Positions 33,884 through 43,506 of a stretch of 64,000 bases of DNA are shown in pieces. This DNA comes from Anaeromassilibacillus sp. An200 (GTDB lineage Bacteria > Bacillota > Clostridia > Oscillospirales > Acutalibacteraceae): NCBI RefSeq assembly GCF_002160025.1, contig NZ_NFJU01000001.1, positions 185,700 through 249,699 of the forward strand, in the 5' to 3' direction. Position 1 is the stretch's first letter. Every line of letters begins with the position of its first letter. The translations under genes were made by a program, and so were the position numbers. The notes under the pieces are model-generated. The model made no database searches. It was not told the DNA's origin and worked only from the letters and a program-made list of their open reading frames with translations.

Positions 33884-36250
33884 TCACAGCTTTTGCAGGC
33901 GGGCAAAATTTGCCATCAGCTTTTTGGTCCCCACCCGCTCAAACGCAATTTCCAGCAAAACGTCATTCCCCATGGGGGATGCAGAAATAATCATACCCTC
34001 TCCAAAGGTTTTGTGAGAGACCGCATCCCCTGGCTTGAAGGAAGCGGAAGGCTTTTCCGCCCGGGCTACAGCGGCGGGGCCGAAATTGCGGGCGGCCTGT
34101 ACGGAAGCCGCGCGCGTTTCGCGGTAGGACACCGGAAGCGCCATGCCGGGTTCCGGTTTTTTCCATTCTCTGGCACGGTGACGATCGGTCAGCTCCTCCG
34201 GAATCTCCAGACAGAAACGGGAAGGCTTGTTGCGGTTCGTGCTGCCAAAGAGCATGCGGCTTTCCGCGTTCACAATGGTCAGCTCTTCCCGCGCACGGGT
34301 AATCGCCACATAAGCCAGGCGGCGCTCCTCCTCGATCTCCGGGGGATTATAAATCGCCTGCATGCCCGGGAAAAGCCCTTCCTCAAATCCGGGAAGGAAC
34401 ACACACGGAAATTCCAAGCCCTTCGCGGAATGCATCGTCATCATGACAACCGCGTCCACGCTCTCATCGAGGTTGTCCACATCTGTCATCAGGGAAATTT
34501 CCTCAAGGAACCCGGCCAGCGAAGCTTCCTCCCCGTTGTCCTGCTCATACTGGCGCAGGTTGGACAAAAGCTCTCCAATGTTTTCAATGCGGTCCTGAGC
34601 TGTTTCCTCCTCCGTCTCCCTCAGATATTCCCGGTACGCGGTTTTTTCCAGAAGAAGCTCATACAAATCTCCCAGTTCCAGCGTATCCGACGCCTGGATC
34701 AGCTCCTGGATCAGGGAAGCAAATTGCAGCAGCTTGGCAGCGGAGCGTTTGAGGGGTTCATATTCATCCGCATGAGCAATCACTTCAAACAGGCTTACGC
34801 CAAGACCAGCGGCAATCTCCGACGCCTGCGCAATGGTCTTGTCGCCGATCTGGCGCTTCGGCTGGTTGATAATCCGGCGCAGGCGGATCTCATCTCCCGG
34901 ATTGTTGATCACACACAGATACGCGAGCATGTCCCGGATTTCCTTGCGCTCGTAAAAGCGCAGTCCGCCGAGCATCCGATACGGCACGCCCGATTTGACA
35001 AAGCAGCGCTCCAATGTGCTCGACTGGGAATTCATGCGGTAGAGAACCGCATAATCGGAAAATTTGCGTGTGGATGCTCCATCGAGAATCTGCTTGGTGA
35101 TATACTCCGCTTCACCCATTTCGTTGATCGCGGTGTAGACCGAAATTGGCTTTCCTTTGGGATTCTCCGTCCACAGGGTTTTGCCTTTCCGCTCCACATT
35201 ATTTGAGATAACAGCGTTTGCCGCGTCAAGAATGGTTTGGGTTGAGCGGTAGTTTTGTTCCAGCCGGATGGTGTGTGCCTGCGGGAAGCTTTTCTCAAAA
35301 CTGAGGATATTCTCAATCGTAGCGCCGCGAAATTTATAAATGCTCTGGTCATCGTCACCCACGACGCAGAGATTTCCGTTGCGCTGAGCCAGAAGCTTCA
35401 CCAACAGATACTGCGCATGGTTCGTGTCCTGATACTCGTCCACCATGATATAGCGGAATTTATCCTGAAAATGTTCCAGAACATCTGGGCAATCCTGAAA
35501 CAGCCGCACCGTATTGGCGATCAAGTCATCGAAATCCATGGCGTCGGCTTTTTTTAGTCCCTGCTGGTATAGCTGATAAGCCTGTCCAATCAGCACAAGC
35601 CTGTTGTCCCGCCCGGCGGCAGTCAAATATTCCTCAGGAGTAACCAGATTATCCTTGGCACGGGAAATTTCTCCCAGAATTGCCTTGTGGGAGAGCACCT
35701 TATCCTCTATCTTGAGCGCCCGCTGACAATCCTTCATCAAGCGTTTGGAATCGTCCGTGTCATAGATCGTAAAGTGGCTTGTATAGCCCAGACGATCCCC
35801 AAACTGGCGAAGAAAACGCGCACAGGCAGAATGGAACGTGGAGGCCCAGATCTCGCCTCCCTCCTCCCCCAGCATGGAAATCAGGCGGTTTTTCAGCTCT
35901 CCGGCTGCCTTATTGGTGAAGGTAATGGCCAGCACCTGCCAGGGGCGGCAGGGAGAACAAGCCATATGCGAGCGGGTTTCCTCCGGAAGCGGCGACGTGC
36001 CGTCGAGATAGGCCTGCATCGCGGCAGCGTCCTGCTCCGTGAGATATCTTTCATCCTCACTGTGATAGGCTTTTCCGTAGCGAATTAGATTGGCAATCCG
36101 ATTTACCAGCACCGTCGTCTTTCCGCTCCCCGCACCGGCCAGAATCAGAAGAGGGCCCTCCGTGTGAAAGACCGCTTCCTTTTGACGGTCATTCATTCGG
36201 CTGAATTCTTTTTCCAGAACCTTTTTCCGCAGATCAGTCAAATAGCTCAA
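33884..36250 (-). CDS. pcrA: ATP-dependent DNA helicase PcrA/UvrD
   Basis: Superfamily 1A helicase for nucleotide-excision repair and clearing RecA and stalled polymerase from DNA. Motifs in order: Q motif MNDRQKEAV, Walker A GAGSGKTT, motif Ia FTNKAAGELKNR, motif II VDEYQDTN, motif III VGDDDQSIYKFRGA, motif IV LEQNYRSTQ, motif V TMHSAKGLEF, motif VI VAITRAREEL. The C-terminal Tudor-like tail (GDAVSHKTFGEGMII) is present. I chose the TTG at 36248-36250 because AGGAGG lies seven bases ahead and the preceding gene's terminator ends just upstream; an ATG at 36310 would fall beyond that hairpin. Confidence 0.93.
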   Translation of the reverse strand: MSYLTDLRKKVLEKEFSRMNDRQKEAVFHTEGPLLILAGAGSGKTTVLVNRIANLIRYGKAYHSEDERYLTEQDAAAMQAYLDGTSPLPEETRSHMACSPCRPWQVLAITFTNKAAGELKNRLISMLGEEGGEIWASTFHSACARFLRQFGDRLGYTSHFTIYDTDDSKRLMKDCQRALKIEDKVLSHKAILGEISRAKDNLVTPEEYLTAAGRDNRLVLIGQAYQLYQQGLKKADAMDFDDLIANTVRLFQDCPDVLEHFQDKFRYIMVDEYQDTNHAQYLLVKLLAQRNGNLCVVGDDDQSIYKFRGATIENILSFEKSFPQAHTIRLEQNYRSTQTILDAANAVISNNVERKGKTLWTENPKGKPISVYTAINEMGEAEYITKQILDGASTRKFSDYAVLYRMNSQSSTLERCFVKSGVPYRMLGGLRFYERKEIRDMLAYLCVINNPGDEIRLRRIINQPKRQIGDKTIAQASEIAAGLGVSLFEVIAHADEYEPLKRSAAKLLQFASLIQELIQASDTLELGDLYELLLEKTAYREYLRETEEETAQDRIENIGELLSNLRQYEQDNGEEASLAGFLEEISLMTDVDNLDESVDAVVMMTMHSAKGLEFPCVFLPGFEEGLFPGMQAIYNPPEIEEERRLAYVAITRAREELTIVNAESRMLFGSTNRNKPSRFCLEIPEELTDRHRAREWKKPEPGMALPVSYRETRAASVQAARNFGPAAVARAEKPSASFKPGDAVSHKTFGEGMIISASPMGNDVLLEIAFERVGTKKLMANFARLQKL

Positions 36251-36263
36251 AAAATTTCCTCCT

Positions 36264-36304
36264 AAAAATTTACCCGCACACGCATTTCTTTGTGTGCGGG
36301 TAAA
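36264..36304 (-). terminator. Terminator after the decarboxylase beta gene
   Basis: TTTACCCGCACAC pairs with GTGTGCGGGTAAA; on the minus strand it is followed by a T run that reaches the pcrA ribosome-binding site. Confidence 0.85.
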
Positions 36305-36325
36305 AGCCAATTCATGAAACTGTGA

Positions 36326-37582
36326 TCATCTCAGGATGCTGATCAGAACACCAGCTGCAACAGCGGAACCAATAACACCGGCCACGTTCGGGCCCATAGC
36401 ATGCATCAGCAGGAAGTTGCTCGGATTCTCCTTCTGACCAACCTTCTGTACAACACGAGCCGCCATCGGAACAGCGGACACACCAGCGGAACCAATCAAC
36501 GGGTTGATCTTGCCGCCGGAGAACTTGCACATCAGCTTGCCGAACAGGACGCCGCCCACCGTACCGAAGCCAAACGCAATCAGACCGAGGACAATGATAC
36601 CGATCGTCTGGGGAGTCAGGAAGACTTCACCCGTAGCGGTCGCGCCGACCGTAACACCGAGGAAGATGGTGATGATGTTCATCAGCTCGTTCTGAGCGGT
36701 GTTGGAAATACGGGATACCACGCCGCTCTCACGCATCAGGTTGCCCAGCATGAGCATACCCACCAGCGGAGCTGCATCGGGCAGCAGCAGGGAAATCAGA
36801 ATGGTAACAATGATCGGGAACAGAATCTTTTCCAGCTTGGAGACAGGACGAAGCTGCTCCATGACGATCATACGCTCCTTCTTGGTGGTCAGAGCCTTCA
36901 TAATCGGAGGCTGGATAATCGGCACCAGCGCCATGTACGAATATGCCGCCACAGCGATGGGGCCAAGCAGATGGGGCGCCAGAATCGAGGTGACATAAAT
37001 CGCCGTCGGTCCGTCAGCACCGCCGATGATAGCAATGGAACCGGCTTCCTGAGCTGTAAAAATACCGAGCGCCATCGCGCCGATGAAAGTAATAAAGATG
37101 CCAAGCTGTGCCGCAGCACCCAGCAGGAAGCTCTTCGGGTTGGCAATCAGAGGACCGAAGTCCGTCATTGCACCGATGCCGAGGAAGATCAGCGGCGGGT
37201 AAATACCCAGCTTAACGCCCTGATAGAGGTAGTACAGCAGTCCGCCGTTGGTCGGGATCTGATAATACTCCAGGCCCTCAAGAATCACGGTGGGATAATT
37301 GCCTGCCGCTCCGTTATGGGCGGCCATGTAATCGGTAACAAGCTGCATCTCGGTCGAAGGGGTCGCGGTAATGCCCGGGAACACATTGACCAGCAGCATG
37401 CCGAATGCAATCGGCAGAAGAAGCAACGGTTCAAATTCCTTCTTGATCGCCAGATACAGGAGAACAAGGGAAATGAGAATCATGATATAGTTACGGGGAT
37501 CGTTGCCCAGAAAACCGGAAGTTGCCCAGATTCCCTGCAACGCATCCATAAAGCCTTGCAAAACCTCCACGGAAAATATCAT
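36326..37582 (-). CDS. Na+-pumping decarboxylase beta subunit (OadB/GcdB/MmdB type)
   Basis: Membrane subunit of a biotin-dependent, sodium-translocating decarboxylase, 418 residues. It couples decarboxylation of carboxybiotin to Na+ export. Diagnostic stretches are YPPLIFLGIGAMTDFGPLIANPKSFLLGAAAQ with the essential Asp near residue 140, GGADGPTAIY, and GSAGVSAVPMAARVVQK. Substrate (oxaloacetate, methylmalonyl-CoA or glutaconyl-CoA) depends on the alpha subunit, which is not in this window. The ATG at 37582 directly abuts AAAGG; translation may instead begin at the GTG at 37570, and both are compatible with the homology. Confidence 0.9.
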   Translation of the reverse strand: MIFSVEVLQGFMDALQGIWATSGFLGNDPRNYIMILISLVLLYLAIKKEFEPLLLLPIAFGMLLVNVFPGITATPSTEMQLVTDYMAAHNGAAGNYPTVILEGLEYYQIPTNGGLLYYLYQGVKLGIYPPLIFLGIGAMTDFGPLIANPKSFLLGAAAQLGIFITFIGAMALGIFTAQEAGSIAIIGGADGPTAIYVTSILAPHLLGPIAVAAYSYMALVPIIQPPIMKALTTKKERMIVMEQLRPVSKLEKILFPIIVTILISLLLPDAAPLVGMLMLGNLMRESGVVSRISNTAQNELMNIITIFLGVTVGATATGEVFLTPQTIGIIVLGLIAFGFGTVGGVLFGKLMCKFSGGKINPLIGSAGVSAVPMAARVVQKVGQKENPSNFLLMHAMGPNVAGVIGSAVAAGVLISILR

Positions 37583-37624
37583 CCTTTCTAACTATGATTC
37601 CATACCGGATCGCTGACACGTCTC

Positions 37625-38032
37625 TTAAAAAGGACGAGTGTTCTCCATCACACCGGCCATTCCCCAGGCCGAACGCGATGCGGAACGGGAACGACGGATG
37701 GATTTGATCGCGGATACGGAAGCGCCCTCCGTGCAGTACACGGCAGCGGCAATCGCAGCTACAATTTCCCCGGGAATTCCATCTTCCACCGCAGGAGCAG
37801 CGGGAGCGGCAGGGACGGGAGCAGAAACGGGAGCAGGAGCAGGCTCCTGCGCTTTTTCCACCGGCTTCGGCTTCGTGTTTTTGTTGGTCGCGTTATAAAC
37901 GAGCGTACCATACAGCTTGATGATCTCCGTCAGGACAATCAACACCAGAAATACAACCACAAGACCGGTCAAAAGAATGGTCAGCGAAAGCGTAACCTTA
38001 TCGTCGGTCTGCAGCGCCAAAAGCATGGGCAT
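37625..38032 (-). CDS. Na+-pumping decarboxylase gamma-type subunit
   Basis: A 135-residue OadG-like protein: one N-terminal transmembrane helix (about residues 15-37), a Lys/Pro/Ala-rich linker (residues 50-82) and a small C-terminal domain (IPGEIVAAIAAAVYCTEG ... IRRSRSASRSAWGMAG). Such subunits tie alpha and beta together. The C-terminal pattern resembles the delta/gamma subunits of glutaconyl-CoA and methylmalonyl-CoA decarboxylases. It precedes the beta gene by 43 bases and has its own promoter at 38155-38183. Confidence 0.85.
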   Translation of the reverse strand: MPMLLALQTDDKVTLSLTILLTGLVVVFLVLIVLTEIIKLYGTLVYNATNKNTKPKPVEKAQEPAPAPVSAPVPAAPAAPAVEDGIPGEIVAAIAAAVYCTEGASVSAIKSIRRSRSASRSAWGMAGVMENTRPF

Positions 38033-38154
38033 AATTCGGACTCTCCTTTAACTCAGTATTCATTATGTGATCTTCCAAGGCCCTTTGCTCTTTAGCGACA
38101 AAGTTTGCCGTTATGGATCGGGCTTTGAAAGGTTAAAAAAACAAGATTGTTATT

Positions 38155-38183
38155 ATTATAACCGATAGCAAATTCAATTTCAA
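38155..38183 (-). promoter_or_regulatory. Promoter of the decarboxylase beta/gamma operon
   Basis: On the minus strand TTGAAA and TATAAT lie 17 bases apart. The TATAAT box is perfect. The leader to the gamma start is about 115 bases. Confidence 0.75.
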
Positions 38184-38258
38184 TTATTTTTCATAAAATG
38201 TTTTTTCTTTTTCCATATTCTCCGAAGACCATTGAAAAGAAAGAAAAGGTTTTATATA

Positions 38259-39197
38259 ATGAAGAAGTATTCCCAGACGGCCGGAAAGCGTACTGCGGCA
38301 GTCTCTCACACAGAAAAAGAAAGGCGGAGAGCTTCTTTGACAAACGACGAATTCCGGCATTCTTTCAAACAAGCCTTTCACAGCAGTCTCGGGCTTGCCG
38401 TATACAGCTGCGGGATCCAGAAATGCTCCGCCGGACACGCCTGGGGCCCTGCCGTGCGTGATCATTACCTGATTCACTGCGTTACCTCGGGAAAAGGCGT
38501 CTTTTCCTTCGGAGGAAAGGATTATCTGCTTTCCGGCGGGGATGGCTTTTTGCTGACGCCTGGTGTCGTCGCCTCCTATGCGGCGGACAGTGAATCCCCC
38601 TGGCAATACTGCTGGATCGGTTTCAACGGTACGGATGCTAAGCGTCTCGTGGAACAAACCGGCCTTTCCTATGAAAACCCTGTCTTTCATTTTTCCGGGA
38701 CGGCACTGCCGGATCGGCTCGAACAAATCTGCCATCTTTCCTGCGCCACACACAGCAACGAAGCGCGTGTGGAGGCCGGGCTGCTGCTTTTTCTGGCCGA
38801 TTTGATGGATGCCTTCGGTTCCTCCTCCGCCGCGCACCACGCCAGCGGATATGAGTATGTTCAAAAGGCCGCCCGCTTCATCGAATACAATTATTCACGC
38901 AGCATCGACGTGGAGGATATCGCGGCCAGCGTAGGCATCAGCCGCAGCCATCTTTATCGGCTGTTTATGGAAAACATTTCCGTTCCCCCGAACGAATATC
39001 TGATGCGCTGCCGGATGAACAAAGCTGCCGCTCTGCTGGAAGAAGGCCGTCTTTCCGTCGGAGAGGTTGCCTCCTCCACCGGCTTTTCCGATCAGCTGTA
39101 TTTTTCCCGCGTCTTTAAAAAATACATGGGAATCCCCCCCAGCCAATACGCGCTGCGTTCCGCGCGGGAATCTCAGAAGCAGCAGGATAACGCCTGA
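38259..39197 (+). CDS. AraC-family transcriptional regulator
   Basis: A 312-residue regulator: an N-terminal cupin-like sensor domain (about residues 55-150, HYLIHCVTSGKGVFSFGGKDYLLSGGDGFLLTPG) and two C-terminal helix-turn-helix motifs of the AraC type (IDVEDIAASVGISRSHLYRLF and SVGEVASSTGFSDQLYFSRVFKKYMGIPPSQY). Domain order suits a sugar-responsive activator, but no sugar operon is adjacent. ATG 38259 is ten bases from AAAGG; the frame is open upstream to a TTG at 38232. It is divergent from the decarboxylase operon, so regulation of that operon is conceivable. Confidence 0.9.
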   Translation: MKKYSQTAGKRTAAVSHTEKERRRASLTNDEFRHSFKQAFHSSLGLAVYSCGIQKCSAGHAWGPAVRDHYLIHCVTSGKGVFSFGGKDYLLSGGDGFLLTPGVVASYAADSESPWQYCWIGFNGTDAKRLVEQTGLSYENPVFHFSGTALPDRLEQICHLSCATHSNEARVEAGLLLFLADLMDAFGSSSAAHHASGYEYVQKAARFIEYNYSRSIDVEDIAASVGISRSHLYRLFMENISVPPNEYLMRCRMNKAAALLEEGRLSVGEVASSTGFSDQLYFSRVFKKYMGIPPSQYALRSARESQKQQDNA

Positions 39198-39244
39198 ATC
39201 TGCCGCAGTCCAGCGGCAAACAGATAAAAAAGGAGTTTTACCAG

Positions 39245-39793
39245 ATGGACATCTCTGCCGAAGCAATTCAAAAATGGTCACACGAGCTGGAAGCTTTTGA
39301 ACCCCAGCCCTGGGACAGGATGCCGGAGATCTACCTTTATATGGATCAGGTGCTCAGCTATATGGAAAAGCAGCTGCAGCTCTTTGATCGAAACGGAGAA
39401 GGACTGCTGACCTCCAGTATGATCAATAATTATGTAAAGGCCGGAGTCCTTCCCCGGCCTGATCGCAAAAAATACGCGCGTGAGCACTTGGCTATGCTGA
39501 CGATGATTTGCATGCTCAAGTCCTCGCTCTCTATCCCGGACATCTCCTCTCTTATCAACCTGCTTTTGGAGGACAGCAGCGAAAAAGAAATGTACGGCAA
39601 TTTCTGTGAGGCGCAAAGGCTCGCCATGGAAGAGGTTTGTTCCCGGCTTGACAGCGGCACCTCCGGCGGCCGCCGCGAGCTGATCCGTCTCGCGGCCGAG
39701 CTTTCCATTGAAGCCGCTATGCGCCGCGCCGCAGCGGAACGCATTCTCAGCGAGCTTTCCTGCGAACCGCATGAGACAGTGGAGGAGTCCTGA
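39245..39793 (+). CDS. DUF1836 family protein
   Basis: A 182-residue protein of the DUF1836 family. Its middle contains a MerR-like winged helix: LLTSSMINNYVKAGVLPRPDRKKYAREHLAMLTMICMLKSSLSIPDISSLI. The remaining C-terminal part is helical and arginine-rich. The family is widespread in clostridia with no firm function; a DNA-binding role is likely from the fold. It follows the AraC gene with 47 bases and AAGGAG, so the two may share a transcript. Confidence 0.85.
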   Translation: MDISAEAIQKWSHELEAFEPQPWDRMPEIYLYMDQVLSYMEKQLQLFDRNGEGLLTSSMINNYVKAGVLPRPDRKKYAREHLAMLTMICMLKSSLSIPDISSLINLLLEDSSEKEMYGNFCEAQRLAMEEVCSRLDSGTSGGRRELIRLAAELSIEAAMRRAAAERILSELSCEPHETVEES

Positions 39794-39816
39794 GACATCA
39801 GAGAAAATCTGACACT

Positions 39817-42030
39817 TTATTCGATTGCAGGCGTATCTTCCTGTCCGACACGTGCAATCTCCACCTTCGCCTGCACGGAAATTTCCGCTTGTGAGACAGC
39901 CTGCGGCCATTGCGCGGCATACTGCTCCCATTCCTTTGGGTTCGCCTGATGCAGGCGGCGGCCTAACAGAAAAATATCCGCTCCATATTCTCCGAGGCAC
40001 AGATCCAGCGCGGTCTGTGCCTCTTTTTGGATCTCCTGAGCCAGTGTCTGCTCCATCACAGCGTATGCAGCCTCCCCATAGCGAGTATCCATACCGGTAT
40101 CCAGTGCTCCAATATCCGCGGCACAGCGGATGGAAATGGAAAATGTGGGCGCTCCCCCCTGCACCGAAGCTGCAATGTCTGTTTTGAGGTCATGGAGTTC
40201 CGCTGTCAGGCGGGCATCATCCGGCAGAATTACCGTTTCCAGGCCGCGATCAAAATCTCCCAGAAGATACAAGGCTCCCCGTGTTGTTTTTTCGTCCAGA
40301 ACTGCAAGAAGTTGCCCCTGTTGATCCAGAAGCGCCGTCCCTGCTGCTTCCACTCCCTCATCGGTTGATCGTACAACCGGCAGATAAGGGCTGGCTCCGT
40401 CGTTTCCAAAATGGTTGACAAAGTCTGTCAGCGTAATCCGCGCGATGTTTCCGTTCATATTTTGCGTCTCCAGAATTTCTCCCAGCACCTTGGCGGAGAC
40501 GGTTTTTTCCTCCCGCTTCGCCGTCAGCACCTCAGAAGCTTCCCCCTCCGCCATCATAATTTGGGCATTGGGCCTTGTCTCCGCATTACGCACAAAGAAA
40601 TCCAGCATCCCGGAAATCCCGGATTCCGCACAGGAACGCCCAAACACCACCACAAGCGCATGGCTGTAGAGCGGATCCTGTCCGGTTTGCAGTGTCAGCG
40701 AACCAAGCGCCTCCAGAATGGATTCTCCTTCCGCTGTATATACGGAAACCTCCCTTGTCTCTCCTTCTGTAATTTTAGTGGACTGCACCGTGAGAAGAAA
40801 GGTTTCCCCCTGGCGGTCGATTCCGATTCCTTCAATCAAAAGACGGCGGTTCAGACGGATCTGTTCCCGGCATCCGGATACCGAAAGTACAAAGAGCATC
40901 GAAAGCAAAAGCGCTGCTGCCTTCTTTGCTTTTCCCTTTTTCCCCTTGTTCTCCGCTTTCCTTCGGCGAACCAGGTCACAGATCAGGAGAAGGAGCGGAA
41001 TTGCAACAGCACAAACCAGCGTAAACGGCAGAAACAGGCCGGATCCATAAAACAGCTTCTGTAACCCCCGCATCGAACAAATGGCAAGAGACAGCCCCGC
41101 CGTCAAAACCGCGCCCGCGATCACGGACCATTTTCCCGCGCGAGACGCTGCACTCTCCACACACAGGCGCAGCAGATACAGATCGGTCGAAAGCTTGACC
41201 AGCATACAGAAAATCCAGATACCGATCAAAACGGCGTCCATCCCCTGCACTGCCCCCATTTCCGTAAAGGAAGCGGCCGCGTAAAACGGGAAAAGCTGAT
41301 CACCCAGATAGGCTCCCATCGCCCCTGTCATGACGGCGAGCAGTCCCGCAATGACGGCGTACACCACCGTATTCCAAATCACAAAGCCGCGGCCCAGTTT
41401 TCCCCGCGTCTGCGCGCCCAGAAAAGCAATCGCGGTCAGCCCATCGCTCCGTGCCAAAAGAAGCAGGATGCCGGACGCTGCCTGCTTTCCCCCATCCTCA
41501 AAAAACGGCACGAAATTCAGCGGGTTTATTTTTATGCTCAGAAAAAGGAAAATTGCCGCAAGGCTGCACGCTGCAAAGACGGAAACGATCGCCCCTGTAC
41601 GGCCGATTGTTTCTATTCCTTTCCACGCCGCATACGAAGCCGAAAGCGCCGTGACAATAGCAATCAGCGCAAGGGAAGCGTGCGGTTCCATAATATTTGC
41701 CATAAAAAGCTGAAGGAGAGAAAGCGAATACGCGGCAAAGAATAAAAAGTACAGCGCATAAAGCGGTAAAAAAAGAAACCCAAAGCGTCCCAGAAGCGAT
41801 TTTGCCACCTGCAAAAGATTCTGATCCGGTCTGCGGCGGTGCAGCAGCCACAGCGGAAGAAAAAGAAGAAATTGAAGAAGATAGGAAGCCAGACAAGACG
41901 GGATCAGCTCCTGAAGGGATTCCCCTCCCGCCAAAACCGTATTCATGGACAGCAAAAAGACAAGACGCTCCACAAACAGAGTCAAAAAAAGCTGTCCTGC
42001 TCCGATTTTATTCACACCAGCCTGCTGCAT
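39817..42030 (-). CDS. Fused GerAB permease-GerAC lipoprotein (germinant receptor B/C)
   Basis: A single 737-residue frame that unites two normally separate germinant-receptor subunits. Residues 1 to about 365 are a ten-helix GerAB permease (INKIGAGQLF-like opening, then APC-type helices such as ILLLLARSDGLTAIAFLG). A basic stretch (RRRKAENKGKKGKAKK) leads to a hydrophobic segment ending in the lipobox VSGC with Cys387, after which GerAC homology runs to the end (LLIEGIGID, SHALVVVFGRSCAESGI, TLTDFVNHF). No stop interrupts the junction. An internal restart at TTG or ATG before VSGC is possible but would lose most of the basic n-region. Confidence 0.85.
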   Translation of the reverse strand: MQQAGVNKIGAGQLFLTLFVERLVFLLSMNTVLAGGESLQELIPSCLASYLLQFLLFLPLWLLHRRRPDQNLLQVAKSLLGRFGFLFLPLYALYFLFFAAYSLSLLQLFMANIMEPHASLALIAIVTALSASYAAWKGIETIGRTGAIVSVFAACSLAAIFLFLSIKINPLNFVPFFEDGGKQAASGILLLLARSDGLTAIAFLGAQTRGKLGRGFVIWNTVVYAVIAGLLAVMTGAMGAYLGDQLFPFYAAASFTEMGAVQGMDAVLIGIWIFCMLVKLSTDLYLLRLCVESAASRAGKWSVIAGAVLTAGLSLAICSMRGLQKLFYGSGLFLPFTLVCAVAIPLLLLICDLVRRRKAENKGKKGKAKKAAALLLSMLFVLSVSGCREQIRLNRRLLIEGIGIDRQGETFLLTVQSTKITEGETREVSVYTAEGESILEALGSLTLQTGQDPLYSHALVVVFGRSCAESGISGMLDFFVRNAETRPNAQIMMAEGEASEVLTAKREEKTVSAKVLGEILETQNMNGNIARITLTDFVNHFGNDGASPYLPVVRSTDEGVEAAGTALLDQQGQLLAVLDEKTTRGALYLLGDFDRGLETVILPDDARLTAELHDLKTDIAASVQGGAPTFSISIRCAADIGALDTGMDTRYGEAAYAVMEQTLAQEIQKEAQTALDLCLGEYGADIFLLGRRLHQANPKEWEQYAAQWPQAVSQAEISVQAKVEIARVGQEDTPAIE

Positions 42031-42054
42031 CGTATCCGACCTTTCCCGGATCCG

Positions 42055-43506
42055 TTACGGGTCGAGCGTCGAGCCCGGCAGATCCTGTATTTTTTCCACA
42101 CGTTTTCCGAGCTTTTTCCATCCTGCCCGCAGGACCGCGTCGCGCATAGACGCCTTTCCAAATGGTGATACCGGCGCGCCGAACGGAACCCCAAACGAAG
42201 CCTCGGAACAGAGATTCGCCGTCATCAAAAACATGGCCGTCATCAATCCCCAAAACCCGATGGTTCCCCCGATCAAAATAAGGATCAGCCGGCAGATTGC
42301 CACCGGCTCATACAGGGACGGTACCAGATAAGAGGAAATAGCTGTCACCGCGATCACCATCAGTGTGGGGGCTCCCACCAGACCGGAATTGACCGCCGCG
42401 TCCCCAATGACAAGCGCGCCGACGATGCTGACCGCGTGCCCCAGCACCTTTGGGGCGCGCAAACCGGCTTCCCTCATGATTTCATAAATGATATGGATCA
42501 CGATGGCTTCCAGCATAATGGAAAATGGGGTATTCAGCTCCGATTGGGCGATTTTCAAAAGAAGCGGCTCCGGGATCAGCTCCGGATGAAACGTGGAAGC
42601 CGCCACATAAAACCCGGGGAAAAACATGGCAAGGAAAAAAGCAATCAGTTTCAGAATCCGGGTAAAAGCCGCGTAAAACGGACGGTTGGCGTAATCGTCA
42701 AAGCTCTGAAAATTTTCCAGAAACAGATGCGGAAGGATAACTACATTTGGTGTGCCGTCAATCAGTAAAGCTACGCGGCCTTCCTCTATTTTGCCGCACA
42801 CCGTATCAGGACGTTCCGATACACCGACTGTATTGAACAGGGAAAATGCACCCGGCCTGCGGAAAAAGGGCGTGACATATCCCGCTGCCAGCACGGCGTC
42901 CAGATCCATCTGCGCCACCTGCCTGCGGACAGCCCGCACAAGCTCCGGCGATGCACGATCGCGCAGGTAGCAGAGACAGAGAAATGTGCTGCTCTCCCTG
43001 CCTGCCATCAGCTTTTCAAATTTCAGCTGCGGTGTTTTCAGACGGCGGCGAAGCAGCGTCATGTTGATCTGCACCGGCTCCACAAACCCTTCCCGCGCGC
43101 CATGCTGCATACTTTCGTTCTGCGGCTCGCCCACACTGCGGAAGGAAAATCCCTGAAGGCCGATGGCCAGCACACTGCGGCAGCCATCCATCAGCAGGAC
43201 CGCAAACCCGCTCATGAGAAGGTTCAGCGATTCTGTATACTCAAACACCTCCTTCTGATCCACAGCGGACAGCACACAATCCCGCAAATAAGCAAATTTC
43301 TCTGGAGGATCCCCGCTGGGAAACTCTGCGTTCATAACCGGCGTGAGCACGCTCTGCGCCGCAATCTGTTTGTTTACCATGCCTTCCATGCTCAGAAAGG
43401 CTGCCTCCACCCCCGCGATTCGCAGACGGCGCGTAATAAAGTCAATGCTTCCGTCAAAATCAGACTGAAAGCGTTCCAGATTCTCTTTCAGGGAAACGGC
43501 AAACAT
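42055..43506 (-). CDS. Spore germination receptor subunit A (GerA family)
   Basis: A 483-residue GerAA/GerKA-type membrane protein of the spore inner membrane that helps sense germinants. The soluble N-terminal domain (about residues 1-220) is followed by five membrane segments; the family hallmarks are GRVALLIDGTPNVVILPHLFLENFQSFDDYANRPFYA-type sequence near residue 240-280 and the final GAPVSPF motif. It lies 24 bases before the fused B/C gene, so A and B/C form one operon. Upstream a weak, imperfectly spaced match to a forespore promoter exists but is not claimed. Confidence 0.92.
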   Translation of the reverse strand: MFAVSLKENLERFQSDFDGSIDFITRRLRIAGVEAAFLSMEGMVNKQIAAQSVLTPVMNAEFPSGDPPEKFAYLRDCVLSAVDQKEVFEYTESLNLLMSGFAVLLMDGCRSVLAIGLQGFSFRSVGEPQNESMQHGAREGFVEPVQINMTLLRRRLKTPQLKFEKLMAGRESSTFLCLCYLRDRASPELVRAVRRQVAQMDLDAVLAAGYVTPFFRRPGAFSLFNTVGVSERPDTVCGKIEEGRVALLIDGTPNVVILPHLFLENFQSFDDYANRPFYAAFTRILKLIAFFLAMFFPGFYVAASTFHPELIPEPLLLKIAQSELNTPFSIMLEAIVIHIIYEIMREAGLRAPKVLGHAVSIVGALVIGDAAVNSGLVGAPTLMVIAVTAISSYLVPSLYEPVAICRLILILIGGTIGFWGLMTAMFLMTANLCSEASFGVPFGAPVSPFGKASMRDAVLRAGWKKLGKRVEKIQDLPGSTLDP

